From positions 62,001 through 126,000 of the forward strand of contig NZ_FRBQ01000003.1 in NCBI RefSeq assembly GCF_900142655.1: DNA of 64,000 nucleotides, read 5' to 3'. This document shows positions 16,864 to 25,666 of the stretch, piece by piece; within the stretch, counting starts at the first letter, position 1, and the number at the start of each line of letters is the position of its first letter. The DNA comes from Phytopseudomonas punonensis (GTDB lineage: Bacteria; Pseudomonadota; Gammaproteobacteria; Pseudomonadales; Pseudomonadaceae). The position numbers and the translations under genes are program-made. The notes beneath the pieces are model-generated. The model was not told the DNA's origin and searched no databases. It saw nothing but the letters and a program-made list of their open reading frames with translations.

Positions 16864-16952
16864 AGCTATGTAGGGTGGATGACGCTCTTTTCATCCACCA
16901 TTGCGATTGCGGAGCGGTGGACGGGTGAAGCGTCGTCCACCCTACGAAAGGC
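16864..16952. repeat. 89-base hairpin repeat, copy 2
   Basis: Same orientation as copy 1 with one substitution (A to G in the GGACGGATGAAG stretch). Such identity 213 bases apart implies a recent duplication or gene conversion. Confidence 0.7.
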
Positions 16953-16953
16953 T

Positions 16954-17000
16954 GCTTTGTAGCTGCCGCTTCATGCGCATAAAGATCGTGAACAGGCTCT
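16954..17000 (+). repeat. Dispersed repeat element A, copy 3
   Basis: GCTTTGTAGCTGCCGCTTCA, then TGCGCATAAAGATCGTGAAC and AGGCTCT. This is the copy closest to the one at 4561-4604, which lies on the other strand. The remaining bases to 17064 show nothing identifiable. Confidence 0.6.
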
Positions 17001-17064
17001 TAGCCCACCTCTCGCTTGTCCGCCTCGCCAGCCTGCGACCAGCCCTGGCTAAGTATCAAGCGAG

Positions 17065-17931
17065 TTAAAAATGGACCGCTTGCATGCCCGGTATCACATC
17101 CAGGTTGTGGTAAACCACAAGCCCTTTCTCCTCAGCCAACGCCACCAGCCGATCCGCTTTGCTGGACGGCCCCGCCACACGCAGCAGTGCATCGCAGCGG
17201 CTGAGCAGCAGTTGCCGGTAGCGCTCGGTATCCACCGTTGAATCGTCCTGCGCCGGCCAGTTTTCCATAACCGGCAGGTGTCCGGCCTGCAGCAGCCTGG
17301 CCGCGCTGGTCTGTACTTCGTCATCGGCGCCGGCGATCAGGATCATCAGGGGCGCGACTGGCATCAGCGCCTTCAGGTACTGCAGCAGAATGATCGTTTT
17401 GCCATCCATGATGCGGCCGTCTTCGATCATCGCCAGGGCTTCGGTGAAGGGTAGCTCCAGCACTTCGATATCTTCGCCTTCCTCAGCCAGGCCACCGCCA
17501 TCGTTGACGCGATCTTCGGGCTGATATTCACCGACGAAAAAATGCAGGCGCTCGGTGACCGAGCCCGGGCTCATGAAGGCGTCGTAGATCTTGCGCACCG
17601 ATTTAACGCGGTAGCCGGTTTCTTCTTCGGCTTCGGCGCGGATGCGTTCTTCGGGGCTGGCGTTGTCCAGCAGGCCTGCTGCCGCCTCGATCAGGTAGCC
17701 GTCATGCTCGTTGACGAATGCCGGGATGCGAAATTGACGGGTCAGGATTACCGTGCGTTTGGCCAGGTTGTAGAGGCCGATGGTTGCGCCGTTGCCGCGG
17801 TCATACACTTCGCGGGTCTGCGGCTGCCAGGTGCCGTCGCGGCGCTGCAGCTCGAAATCGATCTTCTTCAGTACGTACCAATTATCCGAAAGCAGATGCT
17901 GCCCTACGATTCGAACATTCCGATTGCTCAC
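17065..17931 (-). CDS. nudK: NudK-type Nudix hydrolase with an extra C-terminal domain
   Basis: 288 residues; plain NudK is about 190. Residues 1-191 are NudK-like: [12 protein letters not shown] start, Nudix box at about 86-108 ([20 protein letters not shown]), and [18 protein letters not shown]. NudK hydrolyses GDP-mannose and related nucleotide sugars. Residues about 193-288 ([47 protein letters not shown]) look like a DUF4406/nucleoside-deoxyribosyltransferase-like domain. The start codon is GTG. The gene is divergent from the GATase1/AraC regulator. Confidence 0.8.
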   Translation of the reverse strand: MSNRNVRIVGQHLLSDNWYVLKKIDFELQRRDGTWQPQTREVYDRGNGATIGLYNLAKRTVILTRQFRIPAFVNEHDGYLIEAAAGLLDNASPEERIRAEAEEETGYRVKSVRKIYDAFMSPGSVTERLHFFVGEYQPEDRVNDGGGLAEEGEDIEVLELPFTEALAMIEDGRIMDGKTIILLQYLKALMPVAPLMILIAGADDEVQTSAARLLQAGHLPVMENWPAQDDSTVDTERYRQLLLSRCDALLRVAGPSSKADRLVALAEEKGLVVYHNLDVIPGMQAVHF

Positions 17932-18057
17932 AGGCGATGCCCTCGCTGGCTAATCAAATTTCTGAAGTGTTTCAGAGCCAAATGGCAGCCCCAAGTTCGC
18001 CGCTAGCTGACACAATCCGAGCTTCGGTCGCTGAGCCGCAACGTAACTGGCTGACAG

Positions 18058-19092
18058 GTGCGCAAATTGGCAGATAGACGAAGTTTTAGCGAGGCATTGC
18101 AGGGGCAGAATCTACGATTCGTGGCGCCCAAGGGCGGTGCGTTACGCCAGACCCGCGTGGGCTTCCTGTTGCACGAGCACTTCTCTCTACCAGCGTTCAC
18201 GCAGGCGCTGGATGTTCTGGTCACGGCCAACCTGATCAGTGCTGGCCTGTTCGTCACGCGCACCTTCAGTCTGGATGGCCAGGCGGTGACCAGTGATCTG
18301 GGAATCGTCATCTGCCCGGATGCCGAGTTGACCGGCAAGGACCTCGCCGAGCTTGATTTGCTGGTGGTGTGCGCCGGCTTGCGCACGCCGCTGCGCCCGA
18401 ATGCTGCGCTCAAGCAATTGCTGCGCAGCGCAGATGACAAACAGGTGGCCCTGGCCGGGCTGTGGAGCGGCGCCTGGTTTCTTGGGCATGCGGGACTGCT
18501 CGATGGCTACAAATCTGCGATTCACCCCGAACACCGCGCTGCACTGGCGGAGATTGCCCGGCACAGCCAAGTGACCTCGGAGAGCTTTATGGTCGACCGC
18601 AATCGGCTAACTGCGGCGAGCCCGACCGGGGCCTTTCATATGGTGCTTGAATGGATCAGCACGCTACATGGCAGCGCGTTGGCCGAAGGCATCGTCGGCA
18701 TCCTGGCGTTCGAAGAGTCGCGCTACAAAAGGGTCAAGCCGACCCTGCACGCGAAGATGAGCGAGCCGCTGCGCACGGTAATCAACCTGATGAGCGCGAA
18801 CATCGAAGAGCCGCTGAGCACCGATCAGTTGGCCAGTTATTCCGGCCGCTCACGCCGCCAGCTGGAGCGGCTTTTCCAGCAGCAGCTGGGCACCACGCCC
18901 GCCCGTTATTACCTGGAGCTGCGTATCACCGAAGGCCGCCGGTTGCTGCAGCACTCGGACCTGCCGGTGCTGGACGTCAGCGTCGCTTGTGGCTTCGTTT
19001 CGCCGAGTCATTTCAGCAAGTGCTACACGGCGTACTTCGGCAACTCGCCGTCTAAGGAAATTCGCCACGGCAATGTGAAGTCGACACGCTAG
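18058..19092 (+). CDS. GATase1-like/AraC transcriptional regulator (ArgR/GbdR type)
   Basis: 344 residues from a GTG start. The DJ-1/PfpI-like domain covers about 33-200 (LDVLVTANLISAGLF, ELDLLVVCAGLRTPL, ALAGLWSGAWFLGHAGLLDG); an AraC HTH pair occupies the last 100 residues (LSTDQLASYSGRSRRQLERL, SVACGFVSPSHFSKCYTAYF). Pseudomonas uses this class (ArgR, GbdR, CdhR) for arginine, betaine and carnitine genes. It converges with the LysR gene and overlaps it by 4 bp. The nearby acetylornithine-type aminotransferase suggests an amino-acid link, which is not proven. Confidence 0.85.
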   Translation: MRKLADRRSFSEALQGQNLRFVAPKGGALRQTRVGFLLHEHFSLPAFTQALDVLVTANLISAGLFVTRTFSLDGQAVTSDLGIVICPDAELTGKDLAELDLLVVCAGLRTPLRPNAALKQLLRSADDKQVALAGLWSGAWFLGHAGLLDGYKSAIHPEHRAALAEIARHSQVTSESFMVDRNRLTAASPTGAFHMVLEWISTLHGSALAEGIVGILAFEESRYKRVKPTLHAKMSEPLRTVINLMSANIEEPLSTDQLASYSGRSRRQLERLFQQQLGTTPARYYLELRITEGRRLLQHSDLPVLDVSVACGFVSPSHFSKCYTAYFGNSPSKEIRHGNVKSTR

Positions 19093-20057
19093 GGCGTGCC
19101 AGTACTTTTTGAGACTCGAAGCGCGGATGGGCCGAGCTGGCCAGGCAGCTCCAATGCTCCCCAGCGTGCCATCGCAAAGTCGACAAAGCGGCGCAGCTTG
19201 GGCAACTGATAGCGATCGGGCGAGTAGATCAGGTGCATCGGTCTGCTGGGTAGCTGGTACTCCGGCAGCAGGGCAACCATCCGGCCATCACGCAAATCTT
19301 GTTCGGCATAGGCATCGGGCAGCATGACGATGCCGCCGCCCACCGTGGCGCTTCGGTACAGCGCTGCCGAGCTGTTCATCACCATCGTGCCGCTTATCTC
19401 CACCGTGACTTCACCTTCCGGCCCCATCAGCCGCCAGTGCTTGTCTACGCCACTCCAGTCATCGCCGGCGGGGTAGGCGAAGGTTAGGCAATTGTGCGCT
19501 TGTAGGTCTTGCGGCGTCAGGGGTACGCCACGGCGTGCCAGGTACTCCGGCGAGGCGCAGAGGGTCATGGTGTAGTCCTGCAGGGGCCTTGCGATCAGGC
19601 GGGCGTTGTCCTGCATGTTGCCCATGCGGATGGCCGCATCGAAACCGCTGTCGAGCAGGTCCACCCGCAGGTTGCTGAGCACCAGGTCCAACTTGACCTT
19701 GGGATACTGCAGCGAGAACTCGCACAGCGCCGGTGCCAGCACTTCCGAGCCGAAGGTCAGCGGCGCGGTGATGCGCAAGGTTCCTGAAGGTTCGTCCTGG
19801 GCCTGTTCGGCCAGGCGTTCGGAAGCGGCCACCAGGCCCAACACTTCCAGGCAGCGCTGATAATAGGCCGTACCGAACTCCGTCAGCCGTTGGCGCCTGG
19901 TGGTGCGCTTGAGCAAGCTCACGCCCAGACGTTGCTCCAGCGCCCGCAGGTGGTTCCCGACCATGGTGGTGGAAATCTCACATTCCTGAGCGGCGGCGGT
20001 CATGCTGCCGGTTTCCACGACTTTGACGTACACCGACATCGCCTGGAACAAGTCCAT
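19089..20057 (-). CDS. LysR-family transcriptional regulator
   Basis: 322 residues from the ATG at 20057; a TTG two codons upstream is also possible. The HTH is at about 1-60 (TGSMTAAAQECEISTTMVGN, LRALEQRLG) and the effector domain has the CrgA-type phrase GTLRITAPLTFGSEVLAP. It is divergent from the aminotransferase gene at 20162, with about 100 bp between, so it is the likely regulator of that gene. Confidence 0.85.
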   Translation of the reverse strand: MDLFQAMSVYVKVVETGSMTAAAQECEISTTMVGNHLRALEQRLGVSLLKRTTRRQRLTEFGTAYYQRCLEVLGLVAASERLAEQAQDEPSGTLRITAPLTFGSEVLAPALCEFSLQYPKVKLDLVLSNLRVDLLDSGFDAAIRMGNMQDNARLIARPLQDYTMTLCASPEYLARRGVPLTPQDLQAHNCLTFAYPAGDDWSGVDKHWRLMGPEGEVTVEISGTMVMNSSAALYRSATVGGGIVMLPDAYAEQDLRDGRMVALLPEYQLPSRPMHLIYSPDRYQLPKLRRFVDFAMARWGALELPGQLGPSALRVSKSTGTP

Positions 20058-20161
20058 TATCAAGTCCTGGTTAAAAATGATTGAAGGATTACGGTGTTTA
20101 TCCAGTATGGGTGGCTAACGATACTGCAAAAACCACCTGATGACTTCTGGAGCGTTACGTC

Positions 20162-21352
20162 ATGACCCCCGACTGCCTGATGTCCACCTACAAGCCCCTG
20201 GCCCTTAGTTTCGTCCGTGGCCTGGGCGCGCGACTCTGGGATCAGGCCGGTCGTGAGTATCTGGATGCCGTGGCTGGCGTTGCGGTAACCAACGTCGGCC
20301 ACTCCCACCCTTTGCTGGTCGCCGCTATCAGTGAGCAGGCGGGCCTGCTGTTGCATACCTCCAATCTGTACAGCATCGACTGGCAGCAACGCCTTGCGCA
20401 AAAGCTCACCCGCCTGTCAGGCCTGGACCGGGCGTTTTTCAACAACTCCGGGGCGGAAGCCAACGAGACGGCCCTCAAGCTGGCGCGGCTGCATGGCTGG
20501 CGCAAAGGCATTGAGCAGCCGCTGGTAGTGGTGATGGAAAACGCCTTTCACGGGCGCACGCTGGGGACCTTGGCCGCTAGTGATGGCCCTGCCGTGCGCC
20601 TGGCGTACGGCGCCTTGCCAGGGGATTTCGTCAAGGTTCCATTCGGCGATCTGCCAGCCTTCGAACGCATCTGTACACAGCATGGCCATCGCATCGCTGC
20701 CGTGCTGGTCGAGCCGGTGCAGGGCGAGGGCGGTGTACAGGTGGCGCCGAAGGGTTATCTGCAAGCGCTGCGCGAGCATTGCACGCGGCGCAACTGGTTG
20801 TTGATGCTCGATGAAATCCAGACCGGCATGGGCCGCACCGGGCAATGGTTCGCCTTTCAGCACGAAGGCATCGTGCCGGACGTCATCACGCTGGCCAAAG
20901 GCCTGGGCAACGGCGTGCCCATCGGTGCCTGCCTGGCAAAGGCCAGCGCTGCCGACCTGTTTACGCCCGGCAGCCACGGCAGCACCTTTGGCGGCAACCC
21001 ACTGGCCTGTCGCGCAGCCTGTACGGTGGTGGACATCATCGTACAGCAAGGCCTGGTGCAGAACGCACGTGAACAGGGGCAGCACCTGCTCGAGCGGTTG
21101 CGTGAGGTGCTGAACGGCCATCCGGAGGTCGTGGCCGTTCGCGGCCTGGGCCTGATGATCGGCATCGAGCTACAGAAGCCGATCCCCGATTTGGTAGCAC
21201 TGGCAGCCCGCGATCACGGGCTGCTTATCAATGTGACACGCGGCAAGACCATCCGGCTTTTGCCGCCCCTGATCGTGGGCTCGGCGGACGTTGAAGCGAT
21301 CGTACGGGGCATCGCTGACACCCTGAAAGGCGCTGAGGTAGTTCGCCAATAA
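20162..21352 (+). CDS. Acetylornithine/succinylornithine-type aminotransferase (class III)
   Basis: 396 residues, the usual ArgD/AstC size. Motifs: [43 protein letters not shown] and the PLP lysine in [15 protein letters not shown]. ArgD/AstC transfer the amino group between N-acyl-ornithine and 2-oxoglutarate. There are no arg or ast operon neighbours, and a LysR gene is divergent, so this is probably a catabolic or special-purpose copy acting on an omega-amino substrate. Confidence 0.8.
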   Translation: MTPDCLMSTYKPLALSFVRGLGARLWDQAGREYLDAVAGVAVTNVGHSHPLLVAAISEQAGLLLHTSNLYSIDWQQRLAQKLTRLSGLDRAFFNNSGAEANETALKLARLHGWRKGIEQPLVVVMENAFHGRTLGTLAASDGPAVRLAYGALPGDFVKVPFGDLPAFERICTQHGHRIAAVLVEPVQGEGGVQVAPKGYLQALREHCTRRNWLLMLDEIQTGMGRTGQWFAFQHEGIVPDVITLAKGLGNGVPIGACLAKASAADLFTPGSHGSTFGGNPLACRAACTVVDIIVQQGLVQNAREQGQHLLERLREVLNGHPEVVAVRGLGLMIGIELQKPIPDLVALAARDHGLLINVTRGKTIRLLPPLIVGSADVEAIVRGIADTLKGAEVVRQ

Positions 21353-21357
21353 GCGCC

Positions 21358-21480
21358 TCAGAAGAATGGCCGCGAGGCCAGCTCGACGCCGAGCAGGATC
21401 AACAGCGTCATAAAGCACTGCCGAAAGCGCACGGGGCTGACCCGTGCGCGCAGCTGCTGTCTGTCTGAACGAAGGGCCCA
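21358..21480 (-). pseudogene. C-terminal remnant of a TauE/SafE-type membrane protein
   Basis: About 40 residues in frame up to a stop; RARVSPVRFRQCFMTLLILL and GVELASRPFF look like the last helix of TauE/SafE (DUF81) anion exporters. Upstream residues lose the family character and no helices precede, so the gene is truncated. It is the first of three remnants in the 21353-22239 gap. Confidence 0.4.
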
Positions 21481-21693
21481 AACGTGCCTGTCAGCAGGCA
21501 GATAACCGCCGCACCAAGCTGGCTTCTCCGCCGCAAAAACGCTTTCACACTCGCAATTGGTGCGCCTGCTAGCTCGTTGCAAAACTAAGAAAAATACGGT
21601 TTTTTACGCGCCTGATGGTTTTTCGCCCTCGATAATTCGCTCACTTCCCAACGACTTTTCACACCTCGGGATTTTCTATCCGAGGAGCGAGCG

Positions 21694-21771
21694 ATGAATC
21701 ATCTCCATGCCATCCCCCAGCCTCTGTCACTGGCCTGCCGCGTCGACATGGCGGGAGGCGCCGATGATTGA
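21694..21771 (+). other. 25-residue ORF with ribosome site upstream of the kdpE remnant
   Basis: ATG preceded by GAGGAGCGAGCG, encoding MNHLHAIPQPLSLACRVDMA plus GGADD, whose stop overlaps the kdpE start. A small hairpin (CTCGG/CCGAG) sits just upstream. It could be a scar joining the start of a kdp operon gene to the end of kdpD after deletion, or a leader peptide. Speculative. Confidence 0.3.
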
Positions 21772-21926
21772 GTCGCCGCGCATTCTGCTGATTGACGACG
21801 AAAAACCGGTTCGCAAGCTGCTGCGGAGCAATCTCGCTACCCAGTCGTTCACCGTGCTGGAAGCCGCCACAGGCGCCAGGGGCCTGTGGCAGCGATCCAG
21901 TCGCCGCACCTGATCATTCTCGATAC
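21764..21926 (+). pseudogene. kdpE: 5' remnant of kdpE (response regulator), frameshifted
   Basis: MIESPRILLIDDEKPVRKLL and SFTVLEAATGARGL match the start of the KdpE receiver domain (acidic pair DDE). Near 21886 the frame changes; AAIQSPHLIILDTSL in the next frame continues the same domain to the phospho-acceptor aspartate. After that the sequence turns into a resolvase. No kdpABCD genes are present, so this is a dead 5' fragment. Confidence 0.65.
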
Positions 21927-22213
21927 CAGCCTGCTGGACGCCATCCAGCCCGGCGACACGCTGATGGTCACCCGGCTCGACCGCCTGGCGCGTAGCACGC
22001 GGGATCTGCTGGAGATCACCGAGCCCTGGGTTAGTGGCAACGGCGCGGGGCATGCAGTTCGACGCCAAGCCCTGCCTGACTGACGAGCAGATACGTCTCG
22101 CCCGCCAGATGATCGAACAGGGCTGCTCGGTCAGCGATGCCGCCAGTAAGCTCGGCGTACATCGCTCGACGCTTCACCGGACGCATGGGCGTATGAGGCA
22201 GCCCGCGCGCTGA
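21927..22213 (+). pseudogene. Degenerate serine resolvase/invertase remnant
   Basis: Two pieces in different frames. The first (LLDAIQPGDTLMVTRLDRLA, RSTRDLLEITE) is the mid-catalytic part of a TnpR/Hin-type resolvase. The second, 22052-22213 (FDAKPCLTDEQIRLARQMIE, SVSDAASKLGVHRSTLHRTH), is the C-terminal HTH. The N-terminal catalytic serine and the middle of the protein are missing. It is fused directly to the kdpE remnant, so a mobile element once sat or recombined here. Confidence 0.7.
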
Positions 22214-22240
22214 GCAAGTCAGGTGCGGGCTGTCAGTTTT
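22200..22240 (+). terminator. Weak hairpin with T run after the resolvase remnant
   Basis: AGCCCGC at 22200 and GCGGGCT at 22225-22231 form a 7-bp stem with an 18-base loop; TTTT follows at 22237. It lies at the end of the convergent acetyltransferase gene. Confidence 0.35.
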
Positions 22241-22755
22241 CAATGACGGCTTGGGCTGACGCTCTGTGCAGCGTCGACCAGTCGTTCGATGGCCTGCCTG
22301 TCCATCCTGTAGGCCACCCATTTACTGTCCGGCTTGCCGCCCAGTCGGCCATAGAACGCTTGCGCTCGCTCGTTTCCCCGCAGCACATCCCATTTGAGCC
22401 GTCTCGCACCTTTGCGTTGCGCCAGCATGGCGACGCGCTGCATCAGTGCCTGGCCCAACCCTGTGCGGCGATGCCGCTCGCGAATATACAACTCCTTGAG
22501 TAGCAGAGTGGGGCGCAGATCGAAGGTGAAGGGGATTTCCAGCACCACGGCATAGCCCGCCACGTTGCCATCGAGGTCAGCGACCAGTACCTCGCACTGC
22601 GCGTGCGGGCCGAAAGCGCGGCTAAGTAGTGCCTGCTCATCGATCTTGAAGTCATCGAGGTAATCCTCGAACTCGGCCAGTTCGCGCATCAATTCGAGCA
22701 GCGCGGGCACGTCCCTCGGTTCGGCCGCTCGAACCGCCTCGGCAGGGCTCAGCAT
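22240..22755 (-). CDS. GNAT family N-acetyltransferase
   Basis: 171 residues. The acetyl-CoA loop is RERHRRTGLGQALMQRVAML and the late motif is GNERAQAFYGRLGGK. The overall pattern resembles diamine/spermidine acetyltransferase-like GNATs (VPALLELMRELAEFEDYLDD). The start overlaps the end of the rhodanese gene by 7 bp, so the two are co-transcribed. Substrate unknown. Confidence 0.8.
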   Translation of the reverse strand: MLSPAEAVRAAEPRDVPALLELMRELAEFEDYLDDFKIDEQALLSRAFGPHAQCEVLVADLDGNVAGYAVVLEIPFTFDLRPTLLLKELYIRERHRRTGLGQALMQRVAMLAQRKGARRLKWDVLRGNERAQAFYGRLGGKPDSKWVAYRMDRQAIERLVDAAQSVSPSRH

Positions 22756-23189
22756 GCGCAGGAGATGGCGGAGGCGGGCGCAAATTGCGTGGCGTCATCG
22801 CCAACCAGAGCCAAACCCTCGTCTAGCCAGCCGGTCACGCCGCCGAGCATTTCCTTTACCGCGTAACCAAGGCTTGCCAGACGCAGGGCCGCGCGGTGGA
22901 CGCCGTTGCAGTGTGGGCCGGCGCAGTAGACGACAAATAGCGTCGAAGGGCTGAAGGCTGCCAGTCGCTCGGCCGTCATGGTTCGCGTGGGGAGATTGAT
23001 GGCGCCCGGAACATGGCCGACGGCATAGGCCTCGGGGCCGCGCACATCCACCAGCACGTAGTCGACATCACCGCTTTGCTGGCTGCGATGGACATCCGAA
23101 CAGTCGGTTTCGAAACGCAGTCGATTGCCGAAGTGCGCCTGTGCTTCGGCACAGGAGGCGGCGGGGATTTCGCTGATCAGGCTTGTCAT
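22749..23189 (-). CDS. Single-domain rhodanese-like sulfurtransferase
   Basis: 146 residues. The rhodanese fold is shown by YVLVDVRGPEAYAVGHVPGA and the active-site loop VVYCAGPHCNGVHRAALRLA, with the catalytic cysteine in the CAGPHCN loop. It is divergent from ftrA, an arrangement often seen for FtrA regulators and rhodanese-like genes. It is followed by an overlapping acetyltransferase. The sulfur acceptor is unknown. Confidence 0.85.
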   Translation of the reverse strand: MTSLISEIPAASCAEAQAHFGNRLRFETDCSDVHRSQQSGDVDYVLVDVRGPEAYAVGHVPGAINLPTRTMTAERLAAFSPSTLFVVYCAGPHCNGVHRAALRLASLGYAVKEMLGGVTGWLDEGLALVGDDATQFAPASAISCAC

Positions 23190-23284
23190 GGTGGTAGCTC
23201 CTGGGTAATCGAGTGCCCACTTTAGTTACCGCACCGGGCGCGCTACAGTGGCTGATTCGACATTGACTGGTAATTTTTCGCCAA

Positions 23285-24244
23285 ATGAATAGCGACCCAG
23301 GTCTGGTGGCCGTGCTCGCCTACGACGGCCTATGCACCTTCGAATTCGGCATTGCCGTGGAGATCTTTGGCTTGTCGCGGCCGGAGTTCGATTTCACCTG
23401 GTATCGGCATCGCATCGTCGCCGTGGACCCGGGGCCGATGCGCGCGCTGGGCGGTATTCAGGTAACCGCCGATGCTGGTCTTGAAGCACTAGGCGAGGCG
23501 CGTACGATCATCGTCCCGGGGTGGCGTGATCGTAACGAGCAACCGCCTCAGCCGCTGATTGATGCGCTGCGCATGGCTCACAGCAGAGGCGCGCGGCTGC
23601 TGTCGATCTGTTCGGGCGTGTTCGTGCTGGCGGCTACCGGGCTACTCGATGGCCAGCGAGCCACGACGCATTGGCGCTATACCGATGAACTGGCAGCCCG
23701 CTTTCCCGATATCGATGTCGACCCTGCGGTGCTCTACGTCGACAGCGGCCAGGTCATCACCTCGGCCGGTAGCGCAGCCGGCATCGACGCTTGCCTGCAT
23801 CTGGTGGAGCGAGACTTCGGCGCCCATATTGCCAATAGCGTGGCGCGCCGCCTGGTAATGGCCCCGCAGCGTTCCGGCGGGCAGGCCCAGTTCATCCCCG
23901 CTCCGGTTGCGCAGGCGCCAAGGGAGAATCTGGCCGCGGTGCTTGAATGGGCGCGACAGCACCTGGGCGAACCCCTGACGGTGAGCCAACTGGCGGCCAG
24001 GGCCTTGATGAGCGAGCGCACGTTTCTACGGCGCTTCAGCGACGCGACCGGCATGACGCCCAAGAGCTGGTTGCAGCATGCGCGCATGGCCCAGGCTCGT
24101 TCGCTCTTGGAAAGCACGGGCCTGAACAGCGAACAGATTGCCGAGCGTTGTGGGTTCGCGTCGGTGGAAAGCTTTCGCGTAGCGTTTCGCAAGGTGGTTG
24201 GCCTGGCGCCGTCGTTTTACCGCGAGCGCTTCGGGCAGCGATAG
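23285..24244 (+). CDS. ftrA: FtrA-type GATase1/AraC transcriptional regulator
   Basis: 319 residues. The N-terminal DJ-1/PfpI domain (VLAYDGLCTFEFGIAVEIFG, LLSICSGVFVLAATGLLDGQ) matches FtrA proteins; the AraC HTH covers the last 100 residues (LTVSQLAARALMSERTFLRR, IAERCGFASVESFRVAFRKV). It is divergent from the rhodanese-acetyltransferase pair, its likely target. The ribosome site is weak. The 130 bases after it, up to the ars operon end, show nothing identifiable. Confidence 0.85.
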   Translation: MNSDPGLVAVLAYDGLCTFEFGIAVEIFGLSRPEFDFTWYRHRIVAVDPGPMRALGGIQVTADAGLEALGEARTIIVPGWRDRNEQPPQPLIDALRMAHSRGARLLSICSGVFVLAATGLLDGQRATTHWRYTDELAARFPDIDVDPAVLYVDSGQVITSAGSAAGIDACLHLVERDFGAHIANSVARRLVMAPQRSGGQAQFIPAPVAQAPRENLAAVLEWARQHLGEPLTVSQLAARALMSERTFLRRFSDATGMTPKSWLQHARMAQARSLLESTGLNSEQIAERCGFASVESFRVAFRKVVGLAPSFYRERFGQR

Positions 24245-24375
24245 GCGCTGTTCCTTGGCCGGTACCGCTCGTTCGGTCAGGCGTTCTCGTTACCCGAGCG
24301 GATAAGCGAATGCCGGTCGATATCGGTCCGCAGCTGCTAGCCCTGGCTTTGCCAGTAATGGGCCGCTGCCTGGTC

Positions 24376-24942
24376 TCACAAAGTGAAGCGCCGCTCACGT
24401 TCCGGCAGGTAGTCAGTAAAGCCGGTGGGCTCCTGAGGCGATACTGAGCGGTCGCCCTGTTCGAGAAGCCAGTAACCCACGTCGTGCCAAGCTCCGTGCT
24501 TGTAGCCCACCTGGGGAAACGTGCCGATATGCCGGAAACCAAGCCGCTCATGAAGGCCGACGCTGCCTTCGTTTGGCAGGGCAATCCCCGCATAGATGGA
24601 GCGGTATCCCATCCCTTTGAGCATCGGTAACAGGGTTTCGTACAGCCGCCGTCCCACACCCTTACGGCGCGCGTTTTCGGCGATGTACACCGTCACATCG
24701 ACGGCCCAGCGGTACGCTGCTCGGGCACGGTGCTGGCTTGCGTAGGCATAGCCGATCACAGTGCCTTCTTGCTCGGCCACCAAATAAGGATAAGTCTCAA
24801 GGGTCGCCAGTATCCGCCCCCGCATGTCCTCTACTGAAGGGGGCACCTCTTCGAACGAGATAGCGCTGCCGAGCACCACAGGTGCATAGATTGCCTGGAT
24901 TGTTTCAGCATCCGCTGCGGATGCCACCCTCACATTGATCAT
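24376..24942 (-). CDS. arsN: ArsN1-type GNAT acetyltransferase
   Basis: 188 residues. It resembles phosphinothricin acetyltransferase: ISFEEVPPSVEDMRGRI, YASQHRARAAYRWAVDVTVY, RRKGVGRRLYETLLPMLKGM, FRHIGTFPQVGYKHGAWHDV. ArsN1 members in ars operons acetylate arsenic-containing amino-acid antibiotics such as arsinothricin; this is inferred from the position as last gene of arsRBCHN. It lies 11 bp after arsH. The C-terminal about 20 residues are an extension past the GNAT core. Confidence 0.85.
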   Translation of the reverse strand: MINVRVASAADAETIQAIYAPVVLGSAISFEEVPPSVEDMRGRILATLETYPYLVAEQEGTVIGYAYASQHRARAAYRWAVDVTVYIAENARRKGVGRRLYETLLPMLKGMGYRSIYAGIALPNEGSVGLHERLGFRHIGTFPQVGYKHGAWHDVGYWLLEQGDRSVSPQEPTGFTDYLPERERRFTL

Positions 24943-24953
24943 GATCCCGCACC

Positions 24954-25655
24954 TCAGATTGAACGTTGGTTAACGCGGGCAGATAGCTGTTCAGCCGATT
25001 CTTTGCGCTCGGAATAGCGATCCACAAGGAAGTCTTTCTGATCACGCAGCAGCAGAGTGAACCTCATCAGCTCCTCCATCACGTCGACCACGCGGTCGTA
25101 GTAGGCAGACGGTTTCATTCGATCATCAGCGTCGAACTCCATGAACGCCTTTGGTATCGAGGACTGATTGGGGATGGTGAACATCCTCATCCACCGACCC
25201 AGGACGCGCAGTTGGTTGACCACGTTGAACGACTGCGAGCCACCACATACCTGCATAACGGCGAGTGTCTTGCCCTGGCTGGGCCTGACCGCACCCAGCG
25301 CTAGCGGAATCCAGTCGATCTGAGCCTTGAATACCGCTGACATGGCGCCGTGTCGCTCCGGTGAGCACCAGACCTGCCCCTCGGACCACATCACAAGATC
25401 ACGTAGTTCCTGCACCTTGGGATGCTCAACCGGCGCGTCATCAGGCAGTGGAAGGCCCGATGGATCGAAGATGCGAGTCTCTGCGCCAAAGTGCTGAAGC
25501 AGCCGCGCAGCTTCTTCGCTCAACAGCCGGCTGAAACTGCGCTCACGGGTGGACCCATGGAGCAACAGGATTCGCGGCTTGTGCTGGCTGGCTTCGATTC
25601 GTTTGGAGAATTGGCCGATCAGGTCGTGTTCGACGTTGGGGAGTTCAGCGGTCAT
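24954..25655 (-). CDS. arsH: ArsH NADPH-dependent FMN reductase (organoarsenical oxidase)
   Basis: 233 residues. Flavodoxin-like fold with [20 protein letters not shown] (FMN phosphate loop), [20 protein letters not shown] and [20 protein letters not shown], all characteristic of ArsH. The enzyme oxidises trivalent methylated or aromatic arsenicals with NADPH. Fourth gene of the operon, 11 bp after arsC. Confidence 0.92.
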   Translation of the reverse strand: MTAELPNVEHDLIGQFSKRIEASQHKPRILLLHGSTRERSFSRLLSEEAARLLQHFGAETRIFDPSGLPLPDDAPVEHPKVQELRDLVMWSEGQVWCSPERHGAMSAVFKAQIDWIPLALGAVRPSQGKTLAVMQVCGGSQSFNVVNQLRVLGRWMRMFTIPNQSSIPKAFMEFDADDRMKPSAYYDRVVDVMEELMRFTLLLRDQKDFLVDRYSERKESAEQLSARVNQRSI

Positions 25656-25666
25656 GGATGGAACCC

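Noticed and set aside
16398..17064. CRISPR array
   Set aside because: The repeats are two direct copies of a self-complementary 89-mer plus unrelated REP hairpins, without regular spacers or cas genes.
21927..22213. A functional resolvase gene or active transposon
   Set aside because: The catalytic N-terminus and central region are absent and the two parts are in different frames; no transposase or terminal inverted repeats were seen.
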